Source: Thermoflavifilum sp. (GTDB lineage Bacteria; Bacteroidota; Bacteroidia; Chitinophagales; Chitinophagaceae). Taken from it: a stretch of DNA of 64,000 bases. The stretch covers positions 1,674,001-1,738,000 of the forward strand of contig NZ_CP063141.1 of NCBI RefSeq assembly GCF_014961315.1. The letters run 5' to 3'. A program made the position numbers and the translations under genes. Positions 45,891-56,659 of the stretch are shown here, one piece after another; within the stretch, counting starts at the first letter, position 1; each line of letters opens with the position of its first letter. The notes below the pieces were generated by a model. It was not told the DNA's origin, searched no databases, and saw only the letters and a list, made by a program, of their open reading frames with translations.

Positions 45891-47263
45891 AACTCAACGG
45901 TGCAGATATTAAACGCGTTTATTTCATTGGCATAGGCGGCATTGGCATGAGTGCACTGGCCCGTTATTTTCATGAACATGGAGTAAAGGTCAGTGGATAT
46001 GATCGCACACCATCAGCACTATGCAGGGAATTGGAGCAGGAAGGCATATCCATTCATTATGATGAAAACCTTGACGCCATCGATCATCAGGCCGATATGG
46101 TTGTGTACACGCCTGCTGTTCCGGCCGATCACAGCGAATTACTCTATTATCGGCATCAGGGTTATCCGTTGTTCAAACGCAGCGAAGTATTGGGCATGAT
46201 CTGCAAAAGCATGAACACCATAGCCGTTGCGGGTACACACGGGAAAACCACGACCACTACATTAATTGCGCATATACTCAGGCATTGCGGGCGAACGCCT
46301 TATGCTTTCTTAGGCGGGATTTCTGCCAATTATCACACCAATTACTGGCGTGGAATTGAGCCCATTGTCGTAGCGGAAGCAGATGAATATGACCGTTCTT
46401 TTCTGCAGCTGCAACCTTATATCGCTGTGGTTACAGCCACAGACGCCGATCATCTGGATATTTATGGTACAGTGGAAGCCATGCAGGATGCCTATTTGCA
46501 ATTTGCACAACAATTGAAGCCAGGAGGATATTTAATTTATCATAAAGGTATAGCCCGGGAACATGAATGGCGAAAAATTGCCACATGGAGCTATCATCTA
46601 AGCGATCAGAAAGCAGATTTTTATGCTGTTGATGTACGCATTCATGACGGCGCTTATCATTTTAATGTACGCGCATGTGAAATACTCATCGAAGACCTGT
46701 GTTTGCATACGGGTGGACTTTACAATGTGGAGAATGCAGTGGCGGCCATTGCCGTAGTAAGACAATTAGGCATTGAAGCGGAGCAAATCAGGGAAGCGAT
46801 TCAACTTTTTAAAGGTGTGAAACGTCGTTTTGAATATGTTTTAAAACGCGAGGATATTGTATTCATTGATGATTATGCGCATCATCCGCAGGAATTAAAA
46901 GCTTTATTAACCAGTGCAAGAGCTTTGTATCCCGGTCGGCCTTTGCACATAGCTTTCCAGCCGCACCTGTATTCCCGTACGCGTGATCTGGCACAAGAAT
47001 TTGCTGCCAGTTTAGACCTGGCGGATGAGGTGTGGCTTTTGCCTATTTATCCAGCAAGAGAATTGCCCATTGCGGGTGTGAGCAGCGAACTGATTCGTGA
47101 TAAGATGCAAAAGGCAAAAGTAAGTTGTGTGGATAAAGATGCGCTGATTGTGCAGATTGCCGAAAAAAAACCTTCGCTGTTCATCACAGCGGGAGCCGGT
47201 GATATCGATCAGCTCATTCCGAAGATTGTACATATTTATCAATCCAATACCTATGCAGCGTAA
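45887..47263 (+). CDS. murC: UDP-N-acetylmuramate-L-alanine ligase
   Basis: A 458-residue Mur ligase adding L-alanine to UDP-MurNAc. Motifs are FIGIGGIGMSALARYF at the N-terminus, the P-loop AGTHGKTTTTT, EADEYDRSFL, DADHLDIY, and FIDDYAHHPQE of the C-terminal domain. The start codon overlaps the murG stop as ATGA, and its end overlaps the ftsQ start by 11 bases. The order murG-murC-ftsQ without murB and ddl between is usual for the phylum. Confidence 0.97.
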   Translation: MKLNGADIKRVYFIGIGGIGMSALARYFHEHGVKVSGYDRTPSALCRELEQEGISIHYDENLDAIDHQADMVVYTPAVPADHSELLYYRHQGYPLFKRSEVLGMICKSMNTIAVAGTHGKTTTTTLIAHILRHCGRTPYAFLGGISANYHTNYWRGIEPIVVAEADEYDRSFLQLQPYIAVVTATDADHLDIYGTVEAMQDAYLQFAQQLKPGGYLIYHKGIAREHEWRKIATWSYHLSDQKADFYAVDVRIHDGAYHFNVRACEILIEDLCLHTGGLYNVENAVAAIAVVRQLGIEAEQIREAIQLFKGVKRRFEYVLKREDIVFIDDYAHHPQELKALLTSARALYPGRPLHIAFQPHLYSRTRDLAQEFAASLDLADEVWLLPIYPARELPIAGVSSELIRDKMQKAKVSCVDKDALIVQIAEKKPSLFITAGAGDIDQLIPKIVHIYQSNTYAA

Positions 47264-48158
47264 CCGAAAATCATATCGGATACATGCAGGCTGGCTGATA
47301 GCAAGTATGCTGTTATCGGCAAGCCTGGTGGTATTGTTTGTATTTGCTGCACAACAAAATCAACGACAGATCTGCAGGGGTATTATCGTAGAACATATGC
47401 GCACGGGATCACATCCCGAATTTATTTCTGCATCGGATGTATTGAAAACAATTCGCAATTTTCATCCTGAAGGGAAACCGCTGCATCAGATTGATCTGCA
47501 TGCCATGGAGCTGGTTTTGCAACAAATTCCATGGATGCAGCATGTGGTCATGTTTTTCGATACCCATGGTAAGCTGCATGTGCGTTATGCGCAAAGAATA
47601 CCTCTGTTGCTGGTATATACGACGGATAGAAAATCATTTTATCTCGATAAAGAAGGCCATCAGATCCCTGTTTCAGATCAATATCGTCCTGATGTACCCA
47701 TCGTCACCGGCTGGTTTTCATTGAACCACCAGCATGATAGTGTGCTTACACAACGACTCACACAGATCGGCATTTTGCTTATGGACAATCGTTTCTGGAA
47801 TGCCCAGGTGCAGCAAATCGCGATTCAACCTGATGGACGTCTGTTGATGATCCCTACTGTAGGGCCGGTGATTCAACTGGGAAAAGCCGAACGATTTAAT
47901 CTGCAATGCAGGGTATTGCAGGCTTTTTATGAACAGGTGCTGTTAAAAGGTTATATGCAGGTGTATGATACTGTGGATGTGTCGGTTCCTTCACAAATCA
48001 TGGCCATTCGCAAATCCATGCCCGCAGATACACAGCTCCGGCAATTGCAGTTTGCCCATCAGGATACCAATGGCGGACAGCCACGTGTGGCCATGATGCC
48101 CATAACAAATCAGCAATCCGTATTTCTTCATCATACTCAAAAACCTTTAATACCATGA
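47253..48158 (+). CDS. ftsQ: Cell division protein FtsQ
   Basis: A 301-residue bitopic division protein. A short basic cytoplasmic N-terminus (MQRNRKSYRIHAG) precedes one membrane segment at about 14-33. The periplasmic part has a POTRA-type beginning (FISASDVLKTI, then MELVLQQIPWMQHVVMFFD) and the FtsQ domain with RIPLLLVYTTD. The ATG at 47253 was chosen because the longer open frame runs through murC. It overlaps murC by 11 bases and ftsA by four. Confidence 0.9.
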   Translation: MQRNRKSYRIHAGWLIASMLLSASLVVLFVFAAQQNQRQICRGIIVEHMRTGSHPEFISASDVLKTIRNFHPEGKPLHQIDLHAMELVLQQIPWMQHVVMFFDTHGKLHVRYAQRIPLLLVYTTDRKSFYLDKEGHQIPVSDQYRPDVPIVTGWFSLNHQHDSVLTQRLTQIGILLMDNRFWNAQVQQIAIQPDGRLLMIPTVGPVIQLGKAERFNLQCRVLQAFYEQVLLKGYMQVYDTVDVSVPSQIMAIRKSMPADTQLRQLQFAHQDTNGGQPRVAMMPITNQQSVFLHHTQKPLIP

Positions 48159-49528
48159 GTAAATCATCTCCCATCATCGTCGGACTTGATATAGGCACTA
48201 CAAAAATCGCCGTGATTGCAGGAAGAAAAAATGAATTCGGAAAGCTTGAAATCCTGGGATTCGGCAGAGCCGATTCTTTCGGCGTGCAGCATGGTATGGT
48301 GCTGAATATTGAACAAACCATACGTGCCATTCAAAATGCCCTTCAACGTTGCTATGAATCCAATCCCGATTTAATCATCGAAGAAGTATATGTGGGTATT
48401 GCAGGCCAGCATATCCAGAGCTTGCAAACACGCGGTGAAATGATTCGGACCGATATTGAATCGGAAATTTCTAAACAGGAAATTGAGCAATTAATCAACG
48501 ATCAGTATAAAACCTATATTCCCACAGGAGATCAAATCATTGACGTCATTCCACAGGAGTTTTCGGTAGATCAATATCAAAATATTACCAATCCTGTGGG
48601 TTATTCGGGAATTAAGATCGGTGCAAGTTTTCACATCATCACCGGAAACAAACTTGCCATACGAAACATTTACCGTAGTGTGGAAAAAGCAGGCTTGCAT
48701 GTAAAAGACCTGGTGCTACAGCCACTGGCTTCGGCAGCTGCTGTGATGTGCGATCAGGATCTGGAAGCAGGTGTGGCTATTGTAGATATCGGTGGTGGCA
48801 CTACAGATATGGCCGTGTTTTATGAAGGCGTATTGCGGCAAACGGTGGTCATTCCTTATGGAGGTGAGAATATTACCAACGATATTAAAAATGGATTAGG
48901 GGTGTTGCGTACGCAGGCCGAGCAAATGAAAGTGCAATTCGGCTCCGCACTTGCCGACGAGGCGAAAAGCAATGCCTATATTACGATTCCGGGTTTGCGC
49001 GGACAACAGCCCAGAGAAATTTCAGTGAAAAATCTGGCACACATCATCCAGGCACGCATGCAGGAAATCCTTGACTTCGTCATGTATCACCTGCGACAGA
49101 TCGGGTTGGATAGCAAATATTTAAATGGAGGTATTATCCTCACCGGTGGCGGATCTCAGCTCAAGCATCTGATTCAGCTTACGGAATACGTAACCGGCCT
49201 CAGTGCCAGAATCGGCTATCCCAACGAACATCTGGCCAGCGGTCACCCTGAAGAACTGGCACGACCTATGTATGCTACCTGCATCGGGCTGATTTTAAAA
49301 GGATTGCATGATTATGAAAATCATCCGGAAGCCTTTGAAGCTCATTTCAAGCCCATCAATGTATTAAAGCATGAGCAGCCCGTGCAGCCACCGTCGGAAA
49401 TGGCCGGCCCCTCGCATCAGGAAGAACGGCAGGTTGCAGCCAGAAACAGCCGGCTGAGGGCATTTCTGGACAATATTAAATCAGGTATCATCGAACTGTT
49501 CCGCGATGAAGAAGATAAAACAATATAA
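48155..49528 (+). CDS. ftsA: Cell division protein FtsA
   Basis: A 457-residue actin-like protein that anchors FtsZ to the membrane. The phosphate-1 motif is VGLDIGTTKIAVIAG, phosphate-2 is IVDIGGGTTDMAVF, and the adenosine motif is GGIILTGGGSQLKHL. A SHS2/1C domain follows phosphate-1. The C-terminus ends in the probable membrane-binding amphipathic helix AFLDNIKSGIIELFRDEE. Its ATG overlaps the ftsQ stop. ftsZ begins 38 bases downstream. Confidence 0.96.
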   Translation: MSKSSPIIVGLDIGTTKIAVIAGRKNEFGKLEILGFGRADSFGVQHGMVLNIEQTIRAIQNALQRCYESNPDLIIEEVYVGIAGQHIQSLQTRGEMIRTDIESEISKQEIEQLINDQYKTYIPTGDQIIDVIPQEFSVDQYQNITNPVGYSGIKIGASFHIITGNKLAIRNIYRSVEKAGLHVKDLVLQPLASAAAVMCDQDLEAGVAIVDIGGGTTDMAVFYEGVLRQTVVIPYGGENITNDIKNGLGVLRTQAEQMKVQFGSALADEAKSNAYITIPGLRGQQPREISVKNLAHIIQARMQEILDFVMYHLRQIGLDSKYLNGGIILTGGGSQLKHLIQLTEYVTGLSARIGYPNEHLASGHPEELARPMYATCIGLILKGLHDYENHPEAFEAHFKPINVLKHEQPVQPPSEMAGPSHQEERQVAARNSRLRAFLDNIKSGIIELFRDEEDKTI

Positions 49529-49566
49529 TGTCGCATCAACACACAAAAACCTAAAAACGAAACGTC

Positions 49567-51219
49567 ATGATCCACTTTGATCTCCCCAAAGAAAAGTCCT
49601 CCATCATTAAAGTGATTGGTATCGGCGGAGGCGGCAGCAATGCGGTGAATTATATGTACAGCCTGGGTATTGAAGGTGTTGATTTTATTGTATGCAACAC
49701 CGATGCGCAGGCGTTGGCCAATAGCCCGGTTCCGAACAAAGTGCAGCTGGGCCCTTCCCTCACACAGGGGTTGGGTGCAGGTGCAAACCCAGAAATCGGC
49801 AAACAGGCTACAGAAGAATCGCTTGAAGAAATTCGACGTATCCTTGAGGTGAATACCAAAATGGTATTCATTACCGCCGGTATGGGTGGGGGCACCGGTA
49901 CAGGAGGAGCGCCTATTGTGGCCAGGATCTGCCGCGAACTGGGTATTCTTACCGTTGGCATCGTTACCATGCCATTTTCTTATGAAGGCCGCAGGCGTAT
50001 GCAACAGGCCGAAATGGGGATTCAAAACCTTAAGGAATACACTGATACGCTGCTGATTATTTCAAACGACAAGCTGCGTCATCAATTTGGAAATCTGCCC
50101 TTTAAAGCTGCTTTTGCGAAAGCCGATAATATCCTGGCTATTGCTGCCAAATGTATTACAGATGTAATCAATCAACATGGACATATTAATGTTGACTTTG
50201 CAGACGTATGCACGGCAATGCGAAACGGCGGGGTGGCAATTTTAGGATCTGCAACGGCAAGTGGAGAAAATCGTGCTCAGAAAGCCATCGAAATGGCGCT
50301 TAATTCACCTTTGTTAAATGATAATGATATCCACGGCGCCAAATGGGTGTTACTGAACATCACCTCCTCTGAAGGAGAGTACGAACATACCATCGATGAA
50401 ATGGATATTATCCAGTCGTATATCCAGACTCAGGCCGGCGATCAATGCGATGTGATTCTGGGTGTGGGCTACGATCAATCGCTGGGCGAGCAGATAGGTG
50501 TAACCATCATTGCAACAGGATTTGAACAAAAACCCTTTGTGCGTCAGGTACGAGAGAAAGATCATCAGAAAATGGTTGAACCGAAAATCACCGTCGTGCT
50601 TGGAAAGGAAAATGAAGAAGAAAAATTATGGAAACCTCAAACCCCGGACCAACCTGAGATCGATGCGCTTGCGCCCAAACTCATTGATCCGGAATCACCC
50701 ACAACCTCACGTAATTCTGCTTCTGCCGGGATGCTCAGCCTTTTCGATGAACCGGTTGACCAGAAAAATATGCCATCCAGCAAACCGATGACCGGCCCTA
50801 CGGGTGGTTCGCGCATCTATGCACAGACGCCCACGGTTAGACCCGAGTCGGCATCATCTCAGGAACGGCCATCCGATGGGCAACCGGAAGAAATGAAGCT
50901 GGTGTACAAAGATGAGCCTCCATCGACTCCTGCCGCCCCTACTCAACAGTCCACGCAGGAGCTCAACGATCCGGACGCCTGTTCCAAACAATATGAGCGC
51001 ATGCGAAAACTCAAACAGCTCAGCTATCCGCTTTCTCCCTCAGCTGAAATTGAAGAAATACCGGCCTTTATTCGGCAGGGTTTATCTATTCAACAGGATA
51101 TACCCCCTGCCGATCCGCATCAACTCTCCGGATTGAGCGTACAGGCTGATCCAGGGGGGCCGGGCAAATCGTCAATCAGCACGCTGAATACCTTTCTGGA
51201 TGGGAAAAAACCCGACTGA
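49567..51219 (+). CDS. ftsZ: Cell division protein FtsZ with long C-terminal region
   Basis: A 550-residue tubulin homologue forming the division ring. The GTP-binding core is complete: GIGGGGSNAVNYM at 18-30 and the tubulin signature GGGTGTGG at 107-114. The globular part ends near residue 320. It is followed by an unusually long disordered linker, rich in P, S, E and Q. The FtsA/ZipA-binding type peptide IPAFIRQG is at 498-505, about 45 residues before the end, and a second motif-like terminus, LNTFLDGKKPD, follows. It is the last gene of the dcw cluster; a terminator lies 29 bases after its stop. Confidence 0.97.
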   Translation: MIHFDLPKEKSSIIKVIGIGGGGSNAVNYMYSLGIEGVDFIVCNTDAQALANSPVPNKVQLGPSLTQGLGAGANPEIGKQATEESLEEIRRILEVNTKMVFITAGMGGGTGTGGAPIVARICRELGILTVGIVTMPFSYEGRRRMQQAEMGIQNLKEYTDTLLIISNDKLRHQFGNLPFKAAFAKADNILAIAAKCITDVINQHGHINVDFADVCTAMRNGGVAILGSATASGENRAQKAIEMALNSPLLNDNDIHGAKWVLLNITSSEGEYEHTIDEMDIIQSYIQTQAGDQCDVILGVGYDQSLGEQIGVTIIATGFEQKPFVRQVREKDHQKMVEPKITVVLGKENEEEKLWKPQTPDQPEIDALAPKLIDPESPTTSRNSASAGMLSLFDEPVDQKNMPSSKPMTGPTGGSRIYAQTPTVRPESASSQERPSDGQPEEMKLVYKDEPPSTPAAPTQQSTQELNDPDACSKQYERMRKLKQLSYPLSPSAEIEEIPAFIRQGLSIQQDIPPADPHQLSGLSVQADPGGPGKSSISTLNTFLDGKKPD

Positions 51220-51247
51220 GCAATGGCAAGCAGGCTTTTTAATGCTG

Positions 51248-51274
51248 TCCCGGGATCATCCCGGGATTTTCTTT
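51248..51274 (+). terminator. Rho-independent terminator after ftsZ
   Basis: Inverted repeat TCCCGGGA with a three-base loop (51248-51266), followed by TTTTCTTTT. It ends the dcw transcript before kup. Confidence 0.75.
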
Positions 51275-51292
51275 TATTTAACCTGCATCACT

Positions 51293-51300
51293 TAATTTTG
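51293..51300 (+). promoter_or_regulatory. Candidate -7 element of kup
   Basis: TAATTTTG, an exact TAnnTTTG, 35 bases before the GTG start of kup and after the ftsZ terminator. No TTG is found at the right distance upstream. Confidence 0.4.
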
Positions 51301-51335
51301 CATGTGATTTCGTGAAAATTCTGTATTCTCGATAA

Positions 51336-53291
51336 GTGAGCAAACCAACTTCTCATCTTCGGAAAGCCACACTTGGTGGTCTGCTCGTGGCCCTTGGTAT
51401 TGTGTATGGAGATATCGGTACTTCCCCGTTGTACACTTTTGCGGCTATTGTCAGAGGGCAACCCATCCAGGAATTGTTGGTGGTCGGTGGAGCTTCCCTG
51501 ATCATCTGGACATTAACGATGCAAACAACGATCAAGTATGTCGTACTCACCTTGCGGGCTGATAACAAAGGAGAAGGTGGCATTTTTTCATTATATGCGC
51601 TTATCCGCCGACATGCGAAGTGGGCGGTGATTTTTGCTATGATTGGCGGAGCAGGGTTGCTGGCCGATGGATTGATCACGCCGCCTATTTCGGTTACTTC
51701 GGCTATCGAAGGGCTGGGCTTGCCGCAGGGTGATACGGTAAAAATTGTGCTGTTCATCATCACCTCCCTGTTTGTGATCCAGCAGTTCGGTACCGAGTGG
51801 ATCGGACGTTTCTTTGGTCCCATTATGTGCATCTGGTTTCTGATGATGGCTCTGGTAGGGCTTCCTCATCTATTAAAAGATCCAAGTGTATTAAGGGCGT
51901 TTAATCCATATTATGGCCTTAAGCTGCTATATGTTTATCCAAAAGGTTTTTTGATTCTGGGTGCGGTGTTTCTCTGCACAACAGGAGCTGAAGCGTTGTA
52001 TTCCGATCTGGGGCATTGTGGGCGAGCCAATATTCGCTTCAGCTGGATATATGTGAAAACCTGTCTGATTTTGAGCTATTTAGGGCAAAGCGCCTGGTTG
52101 CTTTCGCATAAAGGTGAAATCATTTCCGAGAATATCAGTCCTTTTTATGCAATCATGCCCGGTTGGTTTTTGCCATTTGGAATTGTGATCGCTACAGCCG
52201 CAACCATCATCGCCAGTCAGGCCCTGATCTCCGGTTCCTATACGCTGGTGAGTGAGGCCATGCGCCTGAATTTATGGCCCAAACTCAAAATCAATTATCC
52301 GACGGAAGAGAAAGGACAGCTTTATGTGCCGGGCATTAATTTGCTGCTATTCATTGGTTGTGTGTCGGCCGTATTATTGTTCCAGCGCTCATCGGCCATG
52401 GAAGCCGCTTACGGCATCACCATCACCGTGTGCATGCTCATGACTTCGTTTTTATTTGCCGTATATCTGTATGCTCATCGGGTAAAGCCCATCTGGATTG
52501 GACTATACCTGGTGGTATACCTCACCATTGAATTTTCTTTCCTGTTTTCCAACCTGGTTAAATTCGTACATGGTGGTTATTTCTCCATTTTTGTGGGCGG
52601 ACTGCTGTTTCTGGTGATGTATGTATGGTATAAATCCAGGAAAATCCGCAATCGATATGTGGAGTTTGTAAGGCTCGAAGATTATTTACCGTTGTTGCAG
52701 GAATTGAGCAATGATCAGAGTATTCCTAAATATGCGACTCATCTGGTGTATTTAACCAGTGCCAATCACCCGCGTGAAATCGAACACAAAATCATCTATT
52801 CTATTTTCAATAAAAAACCCAAACGCGCCGATATTTACTGGTTTGTTCATGTGGATGTGCTCGACGATCCTTATACCTGCGAATATGTTGTGGATACCAT
52901 TATTCCCAATGAAGTGATTCGCATTGAGTTCAGGCTGGGCTTCCGGGTAGAGCAACGTATCAATCTCATGTTTCGCAAAGTAGTGGAAGATATGGTACAA
53001 AACCGGGAGGTGAATATCACCAGCCGCTATGAATCACTCAGCAAAAACAATGTGGTGGGCGATTTCCGGTTTATTGTAATCGAAAAGTTCCTTTCTCACG
53101 AAAATGATTTGCCGATTTATGAGCGATTGATGATGCGTGGATATTTCCTGTTGAAAAAAATCAGCCTTTCCGAAGAACGTGGATTCGGGCTGGATCCCAG
53201 CTATGTCACTGTAGAAAAATTCCCGTTGGTGATAGCTCCCGTTACCAATCTTAATTTAAAACGGGTTTATGAACAGGAGAAAACCACATAA
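51336..53291 (+). CDS. kup: KUP-type potassium uptake protein
   Basis: A 651-residue KUP/HAK/KT potassium transporter. The N-terminal signature is LGIVYGDIGTSPLYT. About twelve membrane segments fill residues 12-440. The pore region has GGIFSLYALIRR and GAEALYSDLGHCG. A C-terminal cytoplasmic domain of about 200 residues follows. The start is the GTG at 51336; an in-frame stop lies just upstream. It is separated from ftsZ by a terminator, so it is not part of the dcw transcript. pabB converges on it. Confidence 0.95.
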   Translation: MSKPTSHLRKATLGGLLVALGIVYGDIGTSPLYTFAAIVRGQPIQELLVVGGASLIIWTLTMQTTIKYVVLTLRADNKGEGGIFSLYALIRRHAKWAVIFAMIGGAGLLADGLITPPISVTSAIEGLGLPQGDTVKIVLFIITSLFVIQQFGTEWIGRFFGPIMCIWFLMMALVGLPHLLKDPSVLRAFNPYYGLKLLYVYPKGFLILGAVFLCTTGAEALYSDLGHCGRANIRFSWIYVKTCLILSYLGQSAWLLSHKGEIISENISPFYAIMPGWFLPFGIVIATAATIIASQALISGSYTLVSEAMRLNLWPKLKINYPTEEKGQLYVPGINLLLFIGCVSAVLLFQRSSAMEAAYGITITVCMLMTSFLFAVYLYAHRVKPIWIGLYLVVYLTIEFSFLFSNLVKFVHGGYFSIFVGGLLFLVMYVWYKSRKIRNRYVEFVRLEDYLPLLQELSNDQSIPKYATHLVYLTSANHPREIEHKIIYSIFNKKPKRADIYWFVHVDVLDDPYTCEYVVDTIIPNEVIRIEFRLGFRVEQRINLMFRKVVEDMVQNREVNITSRYESLSKNNVVGDFRFIVIEKFLSHENDLPIYERLMMRGYFLLKKISLSEERGFGLDPSYVTVEKFPLVIAPVTNLNLKRVYEQEKTT

Positions 53292-53321
53292 GTCTATGTA
53301 AATTTCCGCCGTATCTACTGA

Positions 53322-54515
53322 TCAGATGCGGATATGTGCGAGATGTTTGGTTTTTGTCAAACATTCTTCCCATTCGTCTTCAGGATTGCAATAGCAGGTG
53401 ATACCCGATCCGGCGTGATAATAAACCTGCTGGCTCGAAGTTGCATAGAGTAAAGATCGGATGACGACATTCATTTCCATATCGCCTTCCGGTGTGATAT
53501 AGCCTGCAGCACCTGAATACAGCCCTCTGGGCCACGATTCAAAGGTATCGATCAATTTTAGTACGCTTTTCTTAGGTGCTCCTGTCATGGAGCCCATGGG
53601 GAATGTAGTTGCCAGCAGGTCGCCTATATGATAAGCACTATCCATTTCACTGCTGATGGTTGATATCATTTGATGCACGGTAGGATAGGAATAAATCTTC
53701 AACCATTCCATGACCTGCACGGAGCCGGGCACAGCCGTACGGGAAAGATCGTTGCGGACCAGATCCACTACGATGGTATTTTCTGCGCGTTCTTTGGGCG
53801 ATTGTTGCAGGTTATACAGTAGTTGTGCATCTTCATTTGCATCGGGGCTGCGGCGAATTGTTCCTTTCATGGGTTGCATGATGACGTGTTGCCCGCGTTT
53901 CAGCAAATAGCGTTCAGGGCTGGCGCAAAGCAAATAGGCATCATGCCAGCGATAACATAATGAAAAGGGTGCATGCGGGAGCTGCATAAAAGTTTCGACG
54001 GGTGATAAGTTTACCGGCTTACTGGCAAACAGCTGGCAAAAATTCAGCTCGTAACAATCGCCCCGTTGAATATGTTGAAGTATATGGTGAACGATTTCGA
54101 TATATTGCTCACGCTGCAATACGGGGAAAATATTCAATGGATAACCCGATGGACATGAGGCTATTTTGGTTTTGCCGATCGCTTCAAATATTCGACGAGC
54201 ATGCGTTTCGGAGCCATGGATGCCGATCTGAACCCGATCGGGGTGCAGCAGAATCAATATTTCGGGAATAAAAAAATAGATCTCCGGGAAACCGCACAGG
54301 CAGGGCTTTTTTGAAAGGCCAGGCCATAGGTGGGGCGTCAGGTGATAGCCGATATGCCCCACCATCCAGTCGTGATGCTGCTGATGGAAGGCAGAGAGCT
54401 GGTGCAATGCACTTTCGGGTAAGGGCTTCCAGCCTCGATATTCGCCGGCAGCCAGCATCCACGGGGCCTGTTGCCAACCATGCGCATAAGGATGGTTTTT
54501 AAAAAACATAAACAC
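53322..54515 (-). CDS. pabB: Aminodeoxychorismate synthase component I
   Basis: A chorismate-utilising enzyme, 397 residues from the GTG at 54515. The motif MQPMKGTIRRS carries the PabB-type lysine (TrpE has an alanine there). Other markers are NDLSRTA, FPMGSMTGAPKKSVL and GLYSGAAGYI. It makes 4-amino-4-deoxychorismate for folate. Coding similarity seems to continue upstream of the GTG: the frame is open to about 54605 and reads RVFYTFHPPDPHRFATQLL, a PabB-like N-terminus, yet no ATG, GTG or TTG stands before it. An ATA or CTG start, or a sequence error, is possible. Confidence 0.9.
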   Translation of the reverse strand: MFMFFKNHPYAHGWQQAPWMLAAGEYRGWKPLPESALHQLSAFHQQHHDWMVGHIGYHLTPHLWPGLSKKPCLCGFPEIYFFIPEILILLHPDRVQIGIHGSETHARRIFEAIGKTKIASCPSGYPLNIFPVLQREQYIEIVHHILQHIQRGDCYELNFCQLFASKPVNLSPVETFMQLPHAPFSLCYRWHDAYLLCASPERYLLKRGQHVIMQPMKGTIRRSPDANEDAQLLYNLQQSPKERAENTIVVDLVRNDLSRTAVPGSVQVMEWLKIYSYPTVHQMISTISSEMDSAYHIGDLLATTFPMGSMTGAPKKSVLKLIDTFESWPRGLYSGAAGYITPEGDMEMNVVIRSLLYATSSQQVYYHAGSGITCYCNPEDEWEECLTKTKHLAHIRI

Positions 54516-54615
54516 CTGGAACTGCTTGCCCCAGGTGAGCAGCTGTGTAGCAAAACGATGAGGATCGGGAGGGTGAAAAGTATAAAATACGCGCGCTATG
54601 GCAGAAGTTTAAAGA

Positions 54616-55062
54616 TTAGAAATCATCCTCGTCGTCATCCTCAAAATCTGTTTCATTAAAAAATCCGAGGTCCTTAAAATCTTCGTCGTCGTACAGCTCA
54701 TCATCATCTTTCCCTCTCCGACCGGGCTTTTTCGAACGGGAAGGAGGCAAATCAAACTCTTCAAAATCGGGGTCATAATCCGTTTCTTCCGGTTCTTCCC
54801 ATTCGTCGTCAAGCCGTTCGTCCCATTCATCATCTTCTTCAACACTGGCTTTACGCGACTTCTTACCCTGCGTTTTTTCTGTCTTTTTCCGGCTTGTTTT
54901 ACCCCGGGATTTTACGGTTTCTTCTTCTTCCTCTTCTTCGTTCAGTTCGGTGTCTTCCTGTTTGGACCTGGTTGATGTTTTCCGGGCGCTGGCCTTTGGT
55001 TTTGACTGACGCTTTTCAGATTTCTGTTTCTTTTCCTTGTCAGACCTGGCTTTCATGTGCAT
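54616..55062 (-). CDS. Highly charged low-complexity protein, unknown function
   Basis: A 148-residue protein I do not recognise. The N-terminal third is strongly basic (lysine, arginine, serine; KKQKSEKRQSKPKASARK). The middle and C-terminus are strongly acidic, with a six-glutamate run and a final EDDDEDDF. It has few hydrophobic residues, so it is likely disordered. Such proteins may bind nucleic acids or ribosomal proteins, but this is speculation. It precedes pabB on the same strand. The 249 bases before it, to purA at 55312, hold AT-rich sequence in which I see no gene or clear terminator. Confidence 0.6.
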   Translation of the reverse strand: MHMKARSDKEKKQKSEKRQSKPKASARKTSTRSKQEDTELNEEEEEEETVKSRGKTSRKKTEKTQGKKSRKASVEEDDEWDERLDDEWEEPEETDYDPDFEEFDLPPSRSKKPGRRGKDDDELYDDEDFKDLGFFNETDFEDDDEDDF

Positions 55063-55311
55063 GAAATTTTAGGTTCACAACTAATGTGTAACAGGCTGTT
55101 ATATGGATTATTATATCGTTTTTCTGTTCAAATGATTGGGCTCTCAGTTTTTCGGGTATCTCACCTTAATGCTGTCATGTTTCAAGGGTAAAATTATGGG
55201 AATTTCTTTTACATCATATATGTTGAAAGTAAAGCGCAATCAGGATATCGGGCATTCATGTGTAAAGTTTTGACTAGTTTTTTAATTCACCAAATTTTTT
55301 TTCAGAAAATC

Positions 55312-56649
<1,338 letters not shown>

Positions 56650-56659
56650 AAGAAAATAA

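Noticed and set aside
47128-47136. DnaA-box-like TGTGGATAA in murC (others in clpX at 63062 and in DUF4296 at 31640)
   Set aside because: Single copies within conserved codons; taken as background occurrences. They lower the weight of the pair before mraZ.
49417-50025. Minus-strand open frame of about 200 codons opposite ftsA/ftsZ
   Set aside because: It is antisense to conserved FtsA and FtsZ codons and has no recognisable domain; its length is a by-product of codon usage.
53292-53321. Possible hairpin between kup and pabB
   Set aside because: Pairing requires a three-base bulge and extends into pabB codons; no T-run.
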